Assembly: GCF_013450295.1 (NCBI RefSeq)
Contig: NZ_SKBR01000001.1
Coordinates: forward strand, 686,001 to 750,000
DNA length: 64,000 nucleotides
Origin: Streptomyces sp. AJS327
GTDB lineage: Bacteria > Actinomycetota > Actinomycetes > Streptomycetales > Streptomycetaceae
Direction of reading: 5' to 3'
Below are positions 63,457-64,000 of the stretch, piece by piece. The notes under the pieces were generated by a model. That model was given only the letters and a program-made list of their open reading frames with translations, had not been told where the DNA came from and made no database searches. Made by a program: the position numbers and the translations under genes. Every line of letters starts with the position of its first letter. Positions within the stretch are counted from its first letter, which is position 1.

Positions 63457-64000
63457 TCAGGTGCCGGGCTTCCGGCCCCAGACGAAGACCAGGTCGCCGA
63501 CGCCGAGGCGGCGCCAGAGGACCTTCGCGTCCCGCAGGCGCAGGTTGACGCAGCCCGCCGAGCCGCCGCCGTCGAACAGGTCGTCGTACCTGCCGTGGAT
63601 CGCCTGCCCGCCGTCGAAGTACTGGGCGAAGGGCATCGGCGCGTTGTCGAACAGGCGGGAGTGGTCGTCCCGGACCCGGCGCTGGATCCGGTGGAGCCCC
63701 CGCCGGGTCTCCTCTCCCCACCGGCCGGTCCGGGTGGCGACGGGCCCGTGGTCGACCCGGCGGCCGGTCTGCACCCAGAGCAGCTGCCGCGTCATGTCCA
63801 CGCACACCACCCGGCCCCGGTGCGTCGGGCAGCGGCCCGCCGCGTTGGGGTTCCCGGTGGCCTTGACGACCTGTGTCTGACGGTAGGTCTCCAGCCGGGC
63901 GTACCCGTCCCGCCGGCCGAGGCGCTGCTCGCGCTGGAAGTCGCGGATGGCGACGCAGTCCCCTGGGGACTGGCGGCCGTCCACCGGCCGTTTCAGGAAC
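63457..64000 (-). CDS. L,D-transpeptidase (YkuD), 5' end outside window
   Basis: Frame runs past base 64000. The visible 181 residues start in a peptidoglycan-binding-type segment (GDCVAIRDFQREQRLGRRDG), then a YkuD domain: VCVDMTRQLLWVQTGRRVDH, QAIHGRYDD (catalytic-site His) and GGGSAGCVNLRLRDA (nucleophile Cys). It makes 3-3 crosslinks or attaches proteins to peptidoglycan outside the membrane. The signal peptide is presumably encoded upstream of the window. Confidence 0.88.
   Translation of the reverse strand, partial: FLKRPVDGRQSPGDCVAIRDFQREQRLGRRDGYARLETYRQTQVVKATGNPNAAGRCPTHRGRVVCVDMTRQLLWVQTGRRVDHGPVATRTGRWGEETRRGLHRIQRRVRDDHSRLFDNAPMPFAQYFDGGQAIHGRYDDLFDGGGSAGCVNLRLRDAKVLWRRLGVGDLVFVWGRKPGT

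Overview
The window looks like chromosomal core sequence from a Streptomyces or close relative. It is very GC-rich, codon third positions are almost all G or C, and GTG starts and GTGA/ATGA stop-start overlaps are common. Gene order also fits: RNase E/G-rplU-rpmA-obg-proB-proA, nadD-LCP protein-rsfS-phosphatase, comEA-comEC-holA-rpsT-lepA, hrcA-dnaJ-rsmE, hemW and era. I see no prophage, insertion sequence, CRISPR array or biosynthetic cluster. Most genes are housekeeping; the interest lies in regulatory leaders, small genes and odd protein architectures.

Region by region. 1-5.7 kb: 3' part of an RNase E/G, then L21, L27 and Obg, separated by strong hairpin terminators. 5.7-9.4 kb: a TetR regulator divergent from a RibD-type reductase, and a teichoic-acid-type CDP-glycerol transferase. 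9.6-13 kb: proB, an unknown gene and proA. 13.1-21 kb: two paralogous membrane proteins, an M48 protease, small proteins, then nadD, an LCP-type protein, rsfS and a histidine phosphatase. 21-24 kb: two identical tRNA-Ala(GGC) genes bracketing two small zinc-binding-type proteins and a GT87 glycosyltransferase. 24-28.3 kb: a P1-family peptidase divergent from leuS, which has a leucine attenuator. 28.4-38 kb: an unknown membrane protein, DegV, ComEA, an unusually long ComEC, an 81-residue unknown and HolA. 38.3-43.2 kb: rpsT, lepA and an acyl-CoA synthetase. 43.5-47.2 kb: an HATPase-GAF-SpoIIE phosphatase and a macrolide-type glycosyltransferase preceded by a candidate leader peptide. 47.3-51.7 kb: hrcA-dnaJ with a CIRCE operator, a nitronate monooxygenase and rsmE. 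52-57.5 kb: a metallo-hydrolase, a DUF3097 protein, hemW, a HIT protein, an RNase Z-like protein and an alpha/beta hydrolase. 57.5-64 kb: a PLP ammonia-lyase, a sugar ABC importer without ATPase, era, a degenerate cytidine-deaminase-like gene and the 3' end of an L,D-transpeptidase.

Two themes cut across the window. First, more than a dozen genes have a -10-like hexamer 6-8 nt before the start codon, which predicts leaderless transcripts. Second, cell-envelope genes (CDP-glycerol transferase, the tandem membrane paralogues, LCP protein, GT87, L,D-transpeptidase) are scattered among translation and ribosome-maturation genes. The best candidates for overlooked regulation are the leuS attenuator (25.2-25.35 kb) and the leaderless 8-residue leader in front of the macrolide glycosyltransferase (45.9 kb). 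Homology statements, including S. coelicolor locus names, come from memory of families; no search was run.
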